A stretch of 64,000 bases of DNA from assembly GCF_008831285.2 (NCBI RefSeq), contig NC_045139.1:29119206-29183205 (forward strand). Reading direction: 5' to 3'. The translations under genes and the position numbers were made by a program. This document shows positions 45,001 through 58,896 of the stretch, in pieces (the stretch's first letter is position 1; the number at the start of each line of letters is the position of its first letter). Source of the DNA: Nymphaea colorata. Its lineage: Eukaryota > Streptophyta > Magnoliopsida > Nymphaeales > Nymphaeaceae. The notes below the pieces were generated by a model. It was not told the origin of the DNA, did no database searches, and saw only the letters and a program-made list of their open reading frames with translations.

Positions 45001-47426
45001 TTTGCCAGGGCTAGGATTCCTAGAAAGTGCATTGCCAACCACTGGAGAAAACACAAAAGGAGACATTCACCAAAAGCCTGTCAATGTTGCACGTGCATGC
45101 TTTCCCACACATAAATCTCTCAGTGAGCCAAAAAGATAGAAGACGTATGCTAAAGATTGTGGTTTGTGTTTCTTACACATAGGAAGGTTCCTATACCATG
45201 ATAGTTTGTAACAATATGGCCCAGTCTGTCCCACACGACTCCTGAACCATTTCCTTCAGGAACCTGGATTGAGAAAGTTTTGTTAAGAAAAAATACTTCA
45301 GATCCTTTCTACATTTAGAAAAAGAAAAGATATGCAAATACTTCTCTAGGGTCAAGCACTAGAGCTCAAGCATGAGTAAAATAGTTTCTAAAGCCAACCT
45401 CAATGACACCTGTCATATTCAACTGAGGTCGCAATGTAACATCAAATATGTTCACAACGGAATACGTGTTCCTAGCAAACAGGTTGACAATGCGCTCCTG
45501 GCAAGGAAGATGGCCACAGAAGTTAGTAAAAACTAAAGAGTGAGTGGATGCAGGCTAAATAATAGAAAAAAGAAAAAAAAAATTTGACCAAGTTTTGGTA
45601 ACATGTGTAATGCTTAATGGCACATTATATGAAAAGGCACCAAAAAGCAAAGAAAAGTAGAAAGAAAGGACCTCTGTAGGGAATAGCTTCCCAGAAGGGT
45701 AAATAGGTGGTGTTACTTCTTCAATTGTCACAGTAGGATCACCCAGAGCATGAGCTATGAGGATAAACAAATGTTTGTTAGAGGTGTAGCACAAACCCCA
45801 TCCATAAGGTAGCATGCTGACAATGTTTCATTTACAAGTCATAGTTTTCATTTTGCAAAAAGAAATGTTCAAATAACACAAAAGAATTTGAGAAATCATA
45901 GGGAACACAATCCAGAACCATGTTTAGAAATAATAAATAGCAAACAAACTTGAGTATGTTTATGGAAAACCTCAGAAAAACGCCTGCCCCCATGTGGTCA
46001 AACGAGAACAAATGTGAGCTTTTACAAGGCAACCAATTCAAGAAACATCTAATTTGCCATTCAGGAGAGCAGCTCAAAATGCAGGAACTTAGATACTATC
46101 AGCAAAGAAGAATATTAAATAAATGCTAACACATTTGACCGATATTTATATTCTTGTGAAGGTACAGATATCTCGTTTACAAAAGCATATTTAATAGCAG
46201 CGGATATTACATGGGACTAATCATCCACATCACCTAGGATTAGCACCAAGAAGATGTTTGATTCAGGCACTCAGAGGATCTCAAAAGAACTCACACAAGA
46301 TTAACCGATTGAATCAGGTTAACGTTATACTTACGAAATTTCCAAATATTTTGCATCGCTGACATAATCTCCTAGCGTCTCATAACACAACTTTGTGAAT
46401 TAGAAACTTATTACTCACAGAACGGTAGCGACACAGCTGAACAATGTCATGGACAGTTGGTTTGTAAGATGCAAGAAGTAATAAAGAGCATCAACAAAGT
46501 CAATTAACAGAAACCAATTATGCACCAGAGGAAGCACCTGCAGGAACCCATGAAGGATGACCCCAGAAATACATGGCCATGCTTGTAAACAACATCCGAC
46601 GCGTTGCAGAAAATCTGTCATAATAGACTATCCTAGGCAGGTCCTTGAGACATTGTTCATCTGGTCTACAAGTAAAGAAAAATGTCAATACAACTATATT
46701 CAACGAACGGAAATTAAACGGCAATTTAGAGACCAACAAACATGGAAAGATGTAGCTTCTGCAAGAATATGCCATGCACAAGCATCAATAGTTATTGCAC
46801 GCGAACATCGTTAGATTCATGTTTAGGTAAGTTCGTTCTCCATTCTCTGAAGGGCAGCTTCTCATAGAGTTTTAAAAGCCCAAATTTGAAAAACACGCGT
46901 CTTCGGTTTTCCCCATTTGGGGTCTCCGGAGCTTCAAGTGAATGGATTTCTTCCTATACTCGACAGCAAAGCTTGCTTCTGTACATGTAGATGAACTCAC
47001 TCTGAACTCTCCTCACTGAAACACATTGCGTTCTTCGAAACAGAGTAAGCATTTAGGGCCCATAAGATGACCAAATATGTAACACAAAACACCAACTATC
47101 GACGTACTAAACCAGAGAAACAACAATAGTAACAGTAGTTTCAGATGACACGAAACAGAAAGTAAGAGAGAGAAAGCGGGAAAACGAGAAGTTCGAATAC
47201 TACGAATCAGCAAAATTCATATGCTTGCTTACTTCAATCTCGAAACGGATCTCTGGTTCCCTTCTTCTAAGAAATCGTTTCTCAAGTCCTTCGAAGAAGA
47301 AAGAGGAGGAGAAGCGCGACGAAGTTGGGAAGCACTGCTGAGGAACAGCTCCCTCCTCCCGGACCACTTGGGGAGGACGGAACCAAGCGTTTGGAGGGAC
47401 GCCTGGAGGGTCAGAACGTCCTGCAT
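42051..47426 (-). CDS. DEG8: DEG8 thylakoid-lumen serine protease
   Basis: Thirteen exons join in phase (high to low): 47233-47426, 46538-46665, 45672-45754, 45399-45497, 45197-45263, 44966-45041, 44793-44859, 43831-44048, 43443-43510, 42842-42921, 42611-42697, 42273-42380, 42051-42179. They total 1404 bases, giving 467 residues. A Ser/Leu-rich plastid transit peptide comes first, then a twin-arginine signal (RRMLFTSMAMYF, 87-98) ending AHA (108-110), as for Tat import into the lumen. The trypsin-like domain has its triad at His190 (TNYH), Asp233 (KDLAVLK) and Ser311 (NPGNSGG). One PDZ domain follows (about 340-467). DEG5 and DEG8 form a complex that cuts photodamaged photosystem II D1 protein; the PDZ identifies DEG8, since DEG5 lacks one. 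The Ser311 codon is split by an intron. The intron after exon 10 uses a GC donor (AAG|GCAAGT). Exons 10-13 are duplicated at 19,140-20,013. Confidence 0.93.
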
Positions 47427-50400
47427 CGTCACCACCACAGCGAGCCAAGCACCCTTACTATCTCCTCTTCCCTCCACCTCCCCCTCTGGCACTGGCAGTC
47501 CTTCCGTGGCTTGGGTTTGGAAGCGGATAGGGGGCTCAGCTATGGATCGGATATATTTGATAATCGACCTGAATCCGAATCCAACTGGTTGATGCTCGAT
47601 TATACCGACGGTTCTGTGGGACAGGAGCAGAGTCCAATTAAAATCTCGATCCATTAATCTGTAAATCTCGGATTTATGCATAAAATAAAAGTGCCAATGC
47701 GTTGGACCCACGTCGGGTCTGAAGTCTGCTTAAAGTATTGATATTGGACCTGGATACGAGTTCTATCATGCCCACTAAAATAAAAACTTAGATCACATTG
47801 TCTATCTTATATTTAACGGTTCATTTGGTAAATGAAACACTTTGTGGGTGTTTCATAAATCTATCTTATTCATTCATTCATACCTAAAGCAAAGTTACAA
47901 GAGGCAAATCAGTTTTGAGTGTAATCTCTTGCCGTTTTTGTTTATGTGAATTTGAGATAATTGAGGATCGTAGATCCAAATTGAGGTCGGAAACCCCAAA
48001 GAAAAAAGAAAAAAAATATGGATTTCAGAAAGAAAGAAACAAGGAATTGAGATCCGGTTTATAATTATTAAGAGATTTTATTCTTTAGCTATTTTAACCA
48101 AACCATAACTTCTTATCACACTTGTCTCAGGAACATAGTATAATTGGTTAAGTTGGTGGGTTCGATGGAAGTTTTGTATGTGTATTCTGACAGATATTAC
48201 CCTTTTGAACTAAAAACAATGAATGCTTTGATGCCTAGAAAGGATGCACACTTGAAAACAACCATTCTATAATTCCAAATATAAACTTCTAAAAAGGAAA
48301 AAAAGAAACTGGTCAAACATATACAAAATAATATCATAATCTCAAAAAGATAGTTAAGTACCAATCAAATCAACCATCAATTCAATCTTAGATCAAGTAT
48401 GAGATGATATTATTATATATAGGTTGGGGCCTTGAAACACTCAAATTTTAGGCGAGGACAAAAAGTTGGGCACAGTAGGCTTCTTGGCAATGTATGGTAA
48501 AAGGAACCATTGAATTACTAACATGTCAACATCACATTATATAGTCACATTGATAAAGTCGAACCATCTTAGGAGCCACACAATTATTCAGAGATTTTTT
48601 TTTTTTTTCCAAAGGACCCATCATTGTCTTGCTTTGGAGTTTCATGGCTTTGGTTGGTGGAGAAACCATGCAAAAACCAAAGACACGAAACTCAATAATT
48701 GAAGACTGTATATGTTTTATTTTTAAAATATATATTTAGGTTCTACCAAGTTCACGAAAGTCTAACAGACATGGCTAGAAAGCTGTTATACACACACAAC
48801 ACGCGGTTTTGATTAATTTTGTATGTTTTTTATAATTTTTTTGCATTTTTTAGTAGATTTTTGTAGACATGTATGTATATAGCTATATAAATGCATGCCC
48901 ACGCTTTTAAAACATACTGGAATCTCTATATCTGTAACCCCGTAATATCCATAGTGAGATAAGAATTGCCTTAGCTCTCAAGGAAGTGGTCCTGGTTCGA
49001 CTCTTATTGGGATCAAAAGGTGCACCCAACTTCCTTTCATGGAACGAACGGGATAGATTGGACACTTGCGGTCGAGCAACTTCTTGCCGACCGCATTGTG
49101 ACCGCTATTCGGGGGCGAAGGAAAGGGAAAAATACATTGAAAAATAAAAAAAAAAGTTGTGCAATGTATTTTTTTTATATTCGGGTTCAGTTTAGCCCTA
49201 CCCAATTCGAGGTTGGACTCTTTGGCACTCTCCAGAAAAAAATTCTGTCTCCGCCCCCGCTGCTATTTCTTTGGACTGCAAACAGTAAAAGTTGCTACTC
49301 TCAAATTAAAGAAAGCAGATCCCCAGAGCAGCCTTAGACTTTAGAAACTAGAAAAATAAGGATAAGAGGGGCTTCGACCTCTTTGGTATATCTTCCTCGT
49401 AAAGTAAATGTCATTGGGCAAAAGAGTCGCACCATCTGTCCACTCACATTTCTGTTTGGACATATACCTTAGAAGAGCCAAAATGTGTACAGTTAGTTGT
49501 CCACCTTTACCGACGCTTGGAATGTCTCTTACTTAAAATATCTTCTTCTTCTGTGCATGTAGACACAACACAAAAGGTCAACCGGGTTTGTATACTTAAT
49601 GGGTTGAGCTTAGTCAAAGTCAAATTATAGGTTCCAATGGACGTTCAACTTTAGGGTAATTTGAAAAAGATAAAAGCCTTTAAGATATGTTTAGATGATA
49701 CCTTCAAGAACACAGCTTTTAGGTTTCGTGAGTTCTTAACCAATTTCCAACATCTAGTTTGCGTGTTCGGTGATGAAACCAAAACAATGTTTTCCATAGA
49801 CAATTTCGATTCATCAAAACGGGGCTTCCAAACCTAGTTTTAACTGTCGCTTAAAATATCATTTAGATGTAAAAACACAATTTGAAAACATCAGTCAAAC
49901 ACATTATTCGGGGTTATTTGGCAGCCTAAATAGTTTGTTACTGTCTCATGAACCTACATTAAAGATTGAATCAGATAGATACATAATGTTAGATATATTC
50001 CAGAAACATACTATTACTCTTGTCTAACAACTCATTAAAATCTTTGTCTATATTAAAAATAGTACATTGCTATTCGAGCCAGATTCCAAATCTAAACAAG
50101 AAAAGCTCAATTAAGTCAGGTTTAGTAAATGGTGGATCAGACCTGACTTGGAACCGTTTCCATTATTATTTATTTAACGGTGGAAAGACCAAATTTCGAT
50201 AGATACGAAAATATTAATTTTTTTATATAATAAAAATCATTTTTTAAAGGGGGAGGGAGCTGACTCCACCCCTCGACCAAATTATGGTTTTAAAATTATG
50301 ACGAGTTGATATATCCAACTCAATTTAGAATCAAACGGTTACACGTGCCACCATTAAAACAACGCTAAGATTGCCTCAGATTTCATTAAAAATGCATATT

Positions 50401-51585
50401 ATTATCAGGAAAAGTAACAAAAAAAAAGCAATAAGATTGTGTTTATTTTACTGTGGATCTAAAATCTACGGTGGTTCGAGACTTCATATATATAGTTTTA
50501 AAAATCAGATCATCATTTAAATATATGGTTTTTAACATATTTGAAACTATCAAGATCTTCCACACATAACAAACTGAGGATCTTTCAAGATACACTTTTA
50601 TAAGATCTTTTAAAATCCATTTTTTTTGTGTAACTTCAGATTTAAGATATGAGATTATCGAACGCAACGCATTTTTATGCAGCTGAGATTTAAAATCTGA
50701 AACACAAGCTAAGTGCATAAAATAGGGAGATTCAGATTCTATTTTCCCGGTGCATTCAGAAAGTCCGGCAATAATTTGGCACTGCACTTGCGGTCGGTGG
50801 GGGTGGCACTCCCGAAAGTTCCCCGCCCACCGACAGCCCTTTTGGGTAAACACTGAGCCAGGGAGTCGCTCCCGCATTCAAGTCCCATCGTACGGTCGGC
50901 CACTGCGGAGAAACATAATAATTAATGCCCTTGGATTGGATGTTTTTAACACTTTATTATTATTCCGAGTTTCATTATCTTTTTATTTTGTTTTCATCAC
51001 TAAAAAAAAGTGTAGTCAATAAATAAAACTAAATTCAAATCTATCGTATCCGAATAATTGTTGGACGGTTGAAAATAAAAAATGCACCATAATCTATTAT
51101 TAAAAACACATGATCATTTTTTAAATGGTAGAATCTTAATTTTTACCATCCAACAACATCAAAATTTAAACTACTCTTGTATCTAATATGTACAAATTAA
51201 TCTATTTTCACTAATGCATCACCTATAATAGGGTACATTAAATTCAGGAGATTTTTTTTTAAAAAAAATAATTTTTAGGAACGACGGAGGGATCGTTGTC
51301 GCGCGTGGAGGAGCCAGTGGTGAGACCTCGGCTTTAAATAAGAAGTTGGAAGCCGAAGATCCGTCTGAATCGGCCTCACCGAGTCGTCTCGATTTCGATT
51401 ACCTGATTCGATGAGATGTGCCTCCTTAGACCTTACTTGGTTGATCGTAAATATATTCGTTTATCAAAACCGTGCCGATTCGAAAAATCATTTTTAATTT
51501 CATTTAAATCAATAGTATGGTACCCACGAGAGCGACGGCTAAGTAAGCGGCAGAAAAAAGCGAGGGAAAGCCTTTTTTTTTTTTT
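47427..51585. other. AT-rich intergenic spacer
   Basis: This spacer separates DEG8 and the PMT gene, which are transcribed away from each other. 47,430-47,700 is probably the DEG8 promoter and 5' untranslated region; an upstream in-frame extension of the first exon reaches 47,711, but the internal ATG at 47,426 gives the plausible transit peptide. GC-richer islands near 49,020-49,120 and 50,750-50,900 may be short transposon remnants. No gene is seen. Confidence 0.55.
48950..49160 (+). mobile_element. Possible tRNA-derived SINE remnant
   Basis: GGTTCGACTC near 48,993 matches the RNA polymerase III B-box core, with a GC-richer body after it and an A-rich tail ending near 49,155. No convincing A-box is seen about 35-45 bases upstream. 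This is a weak call. Confidence 0.2.
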
Positions 51586-53978
51586 TCTTTCATATATATA
51601 TATATATATATTATACGTATATGTAAAAATCCTAATGTCCGCCATTTATGGGGGAGTCGGGACTCTGTGGCCATCAAATTCCACGCGCGGGGAGACCCTC
51701 TCTCATCCGCTCTGTGGATCGAGAGACCGATTCGGATCGTCGGTCTGCCTTCGCCTTTGTTTGTTTGCCTTTTAGGTGTGGCCGCGGCCGCTCTCCCTTT
51801 GGTTGCCTCGCTTTCCCCTCTTTGTAGTTTGGAGGCAATGGAGCGCACGTTCCTTTGAAATACAACCAGGGAAGCCGCAGGAGAGAAAGTTTTCATTCTT
51901 GAGGGGAGCATCTCTCTCTCTCCCTCTCCCAGCCACAGGGAACAGATAATTCATTGTGCAAAGGAGAAACAAGTTCATCTCTCTTTGTTTCTGTCTGTGT
52001 GCGGCGGTGGATCCGATCTTTGTGGCGTTTGATGGGAGTTTTTGAGGCTTAAAGATCTATCCTTGCCTCGCCACGGCCTGCATCGGCGTCCAAGGTACGA
52101 AATCCTCGTACTTTTCACCGAGATCTTTTGCCTCCGACGCATTCTTCGCCGGATCCGAGTGTTTTTCACAGCAGGAAGAAAGATGGGAACGAAAAGATTT
52201 TTGCTAGTTTTCTTCTTTTGTCCGGTTTTGGATCTTTCATCTTGGAAAAGTCCGGTATTTTCTTTTTAGGAGGAGGTCGAAGCATTTTTTAATGATCTGA
52301 TTTATGTGTTTGAGGTTTACTGTCGTTATTGACGAAGAGGTTTTCTTAATTGCGACGGCTTAATGCGCCCTGGAATCCGGCTGGATTTTGTGTTGTGTCG
52401 TCATTTTTGGTGATTTCTGGATTGGATGGTCGTTTCAGCTACCTGACTGCTTTTTTCGTTCAAGCTAGGTTCCATTTGTCCCTGTGGTGAGAAGGACTGC
52501 TTTTTTCGTTCAAGCTAGGTCCCATTTGTCCCTGTGGTGAGAAGTTCAGAAATCGGACTTCGTTATATATAATTACGTCATCCCGCTGGAGATATGTTAC
52601 TGCAGTGATCTAATTCGATACTGCAGAAATCTCTGCCTATACTTAGTTCATGACTCAAATCTCCATTGGTGGACAGATCTTTGAGTTATTTTCGTACCTT
52701 AATTGGGCAAGATTAAAACTACAGTGTTTTTCTCTTCTATGATATAAGCACTACTCACTCCTCTGTTTGGTTTGTGACTAGCTAAATCTCCGTTAGAGCA
52801 TTGTTTGCTCTATTATCTGGTTCTGCTATTCACATCGGTGGTGGTCATTTGACTGGAAGATCTGAAAGGTTCAGGAGGATACCACAGTCCCTGCCTTTGG
52901 TACCTGGTACCCTATTATTTCACTAAAACAAATTTTCTAAAAGTGCTTCTCTTTTTTGTTCTTTTTGTCTTCATTTAAATGTTCGTTTGTGATCATCGCC
53001 ATCTTCCTGAAATGGTCATGCTCAACCTCTTGTTTCCTTCCGCTAAAGCTTTGTTGCGTTTTGCCTCTCCTATATCTTCGACATGTACCAAGTCAGCCTT
53101 TAACGCATGTATTTGCTTCATTTTCCTGTCATTACAAGCTGCAACTCAATCTAGACATGCTCTAAATTGTTGCGGTCACTTTCTGCCTTGTTTTACTTGT
53201 CAAGAAAGGAATCTTTGAAAAGAAGGTTCCTACATTTTTCTGGGACGAAACAGACGACGAGTTTTCTTTCCTTTTTTTTTTTCCTTAATGGATCTTCACA
53301 CGTTAACGTTATCATGCTCTTTTTGTCATATCGTGAATATTTTATCTTTCCCGAATTTCACACTTACGCTGAGCTTCTGAAACATCAGGAAATTAATGTC
53401 TTTGGGATGCGCTAGAAAGTAACTTTCTTGTTTATGGAACCATATACTTCTTCGAGTTATGCATTTTCATTAATTTTTCTTTTTCAGGAAGACGGGCTCC
53501 TAAAAAATTAATGTACTTAACGTTCTTGAATCGATTTCTCCTTAACGGTTAAATACTTGACTGGAATATAGCTTTTTTGGCTAATGCTCTGTGTTTCTAC
53601 GGCGTTGCATCTTAAAGCTGCAGAAACATTTTTTTAATGTGCCTTGGTCTAAAGGCAGACAACTGAGAACAAGGGAAAAAAAAAATCCCTTCTCGTTCCG
53701 TTTGAACACTAGTATTAGATGCTGTTGTGTGGTGGGGTTCAATATTACAGGATTTCTTCCTAGTTTAAACTACTTATTGATTATTCTGCATGAACTCTAT
53801 TTGTAGTTTCTGTTGCTTATGAACCAAATGTTTTTGTGACTTTTTACTGATTTCCTTTTATTGAATAAAAGAAAAAGAATCATCCGACAACTGTGTTTTG
53901 CTGGTGTTCATATTTTCATGTTCTTTTTCCAGTTCGTGACACAAATATTATGATCTTCAGGAAACTGTTTCAGTCGTC
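51586..53978 (+). promoter_or_regulatory. Promoter, 5' UTR and leader intron of the PMT gene
   Basis: A (TA)n run lies at 51,591-51,612. A GC-rich pyrimidine-tract leader follows (51,640-52,095). A donor at about 52,096 (CCAAG|GTACGA) and an acceptor at about 53,960 (CTTCAG|GAAACTG) would remove a leader intron of roughly 1.86 kb, placing the start codon 18 bases into the next exon. A leader intron is common in this gene family. A 50-base tandem duplication sits in the intron. Confidence 0.5.
52445..52544 (+). repeat. 50-bp tandem duplication in PMT leader intron
   Basis: GACTGCTTTTTTCGTTCAAG begins two adjacent 50-base units (52,445-52,494 and 52,495-52,544) that differ at one base (T/C). 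It is recent and probably neutral. Confidence 0.9.
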
Positions 53979-56900
53979 ATGGGGTCTAAAACAAATCAAA
54001 AGACACGAAGTTCTGTTTCTATACTCGTCGTTATTGGTTTGTGCTGTTTCTTCTACACTTTGGGTGCATGGCAGAAGAGCGGTTTTGGGAAGGGAGACAG
54101 CATAGCTGCAGAGATCACTAGGCTGACTGACTGCAGTGTCTTACCAAATTTGAACTTTGAGTCACATACAGGAAGTATCAATATCTCCGAATCTAAGATT
54201 AAGCAATATAAGCCCTGTAAAGTTAAATTCACTGATTATACTCCTTGCCATGATCAAACACGTGCAATGACTTTCCCAAGAGAAAATATGAATTACAGGG
54301 AGAGACATTGCCCATCACAGAATGAGAAACTAAGATGCCTTATACCAGCTCCTGAAGGATATGTTAACCCATTCCCATGGCCAAAAAGTCGTGATTATGT
54401 AGCCTATGCAAATGTTCCTCACAAGAGTCTCACAGTTGAGAAGGCCGTTCAGAACTGGGTTCAGTTTGAGGGCAACGTATTCAGATTTCCAGGTGGAGGG
54501 ACTCAGTTTCCGCATGGAGCAGATGCTTATATTGATTCACTTGCTGCTGTCATCCCAATTGCTGACGGAACTGTTCGTACGGCACTTGACACAGGATGCG
54601 GGGTATGTCAGATGCTCAGTATCTCTTGATTTTTATGCATGTCTATGCATCAGCATGCCTTTGTCCTGGAATCAGTCAGCTGACATGCAGTTATCATTCA
54701 TGTTGCATTCACTTTTTTTTTGTACAAGTGTTCTTCTCTGCCTTATGATTGGCAAGATGTTAAGGTCCAAATTTCAAAAACATGATAGTTTCTTTAACGC
54801 TCTCAAGCCTAGCCTAACACGTATTCTCTTTGTATTTCTGTTTTAATATTTCTTCTTGTTCCTGATTATTGTGCAATTAAAATGTACATTTTACTTGCTT
54901 AGTCCTTTTTAGCATTCTGCCTGTTTCTCCTTATTTGGTTTTAAATGATGTGATTGCTTGACTTTGGAGTCATGGTCTAGGTTGCCAGCTGGGGTGCCTA
55001 CCTATTAAAAAGAAATGTGATAGCAATGTCGTTTGCACCAAGGGACTCACATGAGGCTCAGGTTCAGTTTGCTTTGGAAAGAGGTGTACCTGCAGTTATT
55101 GGTGTACTTGGCACCATTCGGCTTCCATACCCATCAAGAGCATTTGACATGGCTCACTGCTCACGATGTTTGATCCCTTGGGGAGCAAATGGTATGATCT
55201 AATAGAAATTTTTCTACTTCTTGTTTTTGGATTTGTTGACTTGAGCAGGGTCATTCAATTTTTTCTTGGTTGCCTAAAATATGCAGAACATGAAGCCCTT
55301 AATGGATGCCTTTTCCTTTTTGCAATTCTGAGCTTCCAAAACTGCTAGTGTAGAAAAATGCTATATCCACTAGTTGAAGGAATTTGTACATTCAATGAGT
55401 TTTTAATTGTTCTACTTCATTTTTGTTCACAGATGGCACATACTTGATGGAAGTAGACAGAGTTCTCAGACCAGGTGGTTATTGGGTACTCTCTGGTCCT
55501 CCAATCAATTGGAGGGTCAATTATCAAGCATGGCAGAGGCCTAAAGAGGAACTTGAGGAAGAACAGAGAAAGATTGAAGAGATTGCTGAACTCCTCTGCT
55601 GGGAGAAGACACATGAAAAGGGAGAAATTGCCATCTGGAGGAAGAAAATCAATTCTGATTCTTGCAAGACGAAACAAAGCAATCGTCAAACTTATGTTTG
55701 TCAGAATGACAGTCCTGATGATGTCTGGTAATTTTCCAGGATTTTAACTTCTTTCTTTGGGTTTTATTTTAAATTACTGTAGGTGGACTTGGTCTAGCTA
55801 ATGATTGAGTTTCTGTAGTTGTTAGATTATGTTTGGTGAACAAAGGTGATTTAGCCTTTTTTGTTTGCTGGACCTAATATTTTGCTCCTTTTCTCCCTTT
55901 CATTTTCTCACCTTACTTGCTTAGTCCATTTTACTTGCTGGCTCTCATAGTGCATTCTCTGAATGTTATGGACCAAACCTTTTATGTGGCATATTATTAG
56001 CTGAAGATTTTGTATAATTTTGACACTACAAGCACATGCGATTGGATTTGTATTGTAATAAACCTCTTTAGTTAGAAATAATCTAGTAGTTGGAGATGGA
56101 GGTACCACCAGAAAAAGGAGCCAGGGAGAAAGCAGCCCTTTAGGGCATGGACTTACTAATGTTAAGACCTATTCAAACCAGAGCTTGTTGTTGTTGGTTC
56201 AGCAGCATTTGTAGCATAAGCATCTGCAACATGACAGGCTTCATTACTAGAGTGGGACGGTGCATCTGGTGCACCTTGTCTTGTCCATGGGTGCAGGTCA
56301 TATGTTCGACCGAACACGTTTGATGGCCCCCCTGCATGCCATGAGCCCCCTGCCTCCCTTTTTTTTGTTTTGGGTGGGGTGGGGAGTATTTTTTTTTTCT
56401 TTTTCATCGTTGCTATTGGACAACCTGGAGGAAAGGGCGCAGAGGAACATGTGTTTAGCTGGACATGCAACCCCTCTCCCTTGTCGAGGGTGTGATTACT
56501 ACAAAAAAGGGCCAAGCTGATGGATGCTTTACTGTGTGAGGGCTATGTTATCTGTGCTTCTTCAAGATTGATTCCCTGCTGAAGACAACAAAGATGAAGA
56601 CTACTTTATAGGAAATTATAGCTTACTAAAGTCTTATGTGATATTCTGTGTATGGCTTGAAAGTTGGTGCATCAGTAGAAAGATCACTCTGGCTGCTGGA
56701 ACCCAAACTTTGATGATCTTGCCCTACTGAAATAGGCACCCTCACTGGCGTTACACTAGCTTTCAGTGGAATTAGAACCTTGAAACATGCATTGGTAACC
56801 TTCAAGAAGCCTCCAATGGTGGCTCCGTCAGTTACTTCTTAAACTAGACCTTTGCTAATTGACTCTGTTCGTGAGTAGGCCACAACATCTGTATATAGCT

Positions 56901-58896
56901 TTTGATGTAGTGTTGTGGTTTAGTGACAGATCGGATCCCAGATTTGGATCCTGTTAGGCTTTAGATTTGGTTTTGTTTAACATTGATGTTATTTGGATTT
57001 CGACCCTTTTCGTTTAGTGGATCCAGGATTCAATTCGAATCTAGGGTTTAGTCCTCTTAAAAAAACTCCTGTTCTTGTGCTTTAGGATAATTGATGATAA
57101 AAAAATAATTCCTTTTGTTATTGAACTCCCTCTCTTTTTCCGTGCTTTCCTTTTCATTCATTACTTTCTGGTGTTTTCCCATGGGGATTAGAGCGAAGAA
57201 CTCTAATTACTGCATCAAAAAGTGTCTAACCTTCTGTGTTTTTGTGTATATGTGCATTTCAGGTACAAGAAGATGACTGCATGCATAACACCTTTCCCTG
57301 ATGTCAGTAGTGCTGATGAGGTTGCAGGAGGTGCATTGAAGAAGTTCCCTGATCGGCTCAATGCTGTGCCTCCAAGGATTGCTAGTGGGTCTGTTTCTGG
57401 GGTCACTCCAAACTTGTTTAACGAAGATGTTAAGTTATGGAGGAAACACGTAAATGCATATAAGAGAATCAATAAATTCATTGGCACCGAGAGATACCGG
57501 AATATAATGGATATGAATGCTGGATTTGGTAGTTTTGCTGCAGCTTTGGAGTCTCCAAAGTCATGGGTGATGAATGTTGTGCCTACAATTGCTGAGAAAA
57601 ATACATTGGGTGTCATATATGAACGGGGTTTAATTGGCATATATCATGATTGGTATGGTTCTCTTTGACTCTTTCTAGCTTTATGCTGCTAAGGTGATCT
57701 GATCGTGCATTAGTCCCTTGCTTTTCAACTCAAACTTTCCTCAACATAAAAGACTTATGTTTTCTGTTCTGATATTGAAATTTCAATCTTTATCAGGTGC
57801 GAAGCCTTTTCTACATATCCCAGGACATATGACCTAATCCATGCCAATGACCTTTTCACAATGTACAAGGACAAGTAAGTTTATTTACCATTCCACATCG
57901 GTGGTTGATTACATGAACTGATTTGCGGCTCAGCTGATATGATGCAATTACTAAATACTTTTGACTGCTGTCACAATTGACTGACAGTGTTCAGAGGTGT
58001 TGCTGCTGTCATTCTGAGTGCCGATAATATTGCAAACCAAAAAATTTTTGAGCTTTAGTATCAAGATTCTGTAGCGTTTCTGATTTGTGTTTTTCTCATG
58101 AACTGCATTCTGGAAATTCTCTCGATATTTTCTCTGGGTAGTCCTTACTCAGTTCTGTGCAACTCATCCACAATTTGGCAATTGTTGTGTGTTCACGGTC
58201 CTTAGCAATAAATGCTTGGCTATCTTAATGCCTAGGTAGGATTAACAGCTTTTTTAGTGGACAAATGAAGAAGTATAAGAAAAACGATCCCAGAAGAGTT
58301 GTGCTTAAAACATTATAAACTAGAAAACAATTGAGAAAAAGCAAAACATAACAATTGAAAAGAACTCCACATGCCTTAATTTTTCAGAACATTACAAAAG
58401 CTTGGAAACACAAATTGTCCTAAAACAAGTCCTGACATATAATCTGCAAGGCCTGGTTATCAGATATGAATAACAAGTCAAACTTGCATATATATTTTTT
58501 TATTCTCTATCTTTCCTATGGTCCTCTATGAAACCTAGAATGCCAATGCATGTCAGTTTTGTATGAGTTTGTTAGAATCATGATCCCTGTCTCAATTTTG
58601 ACAATCATATGGGGTTCTATGTCAAACTGCAAGGAATTTGGTTATTCACCATTGTATATGACTGAACCAGGTGCAATATGGAGGATATCGTCCTGGAGAT
58701 GGACCGGATCCTGCGGCCTGAGGGTGCAGTCATATTCCGCGACAACTTAGATGTCTTGCACAAGGTGAAGACGATGGTCAGTGGCATGAGATGGAACACC
58801 AAGTTGGTTGATCACGAGGATGGTCCCTTGGTCTCTGAAAAAATCCTGGTAGCTGTCAAGAGGTACTGGGTAGGAAACAGCACTGCCCAAGAATAA
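53979..58896 (+). CDS. PMT2: PMT2-type Golgi methyltransferase
   Basis: Six coding exons in phase: 53979-54602, 54981-55191, 55433-55727, 57263-57652, 57797-57874, 58671-58896. They total 1824 bases, giving 607 residues, close to the 611 I recall for Arabidopsis PMT2. It is a type II membrane protein: a short basic N-terminus, one membrane segment ([19 protein letters not shown], about 13-31), then a lumenal S-adenosylmethionine-dependent methyltransferase domain. The SAM-binding motif is [15 protein letters not shown] (about 202-216). Family signatures include [39 protein letters not shown] and IMDMNAGFG. Related proteins (QUA2/TSD2) are linked to pectin homogalacturonan methylation in the Golgi; the exact substrate of the PMT2 branch is less certain. 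PMT2 and PMT14 are hard to separate without a tree. Intron 3 is long (1.5 kb). Confidence 0.93.

Noticed and set aside
56162..56515. Open frames on both strands inside PMT intron 3
   Set aside because: They lie within an intron defined by strong flanking exons and show no family features.
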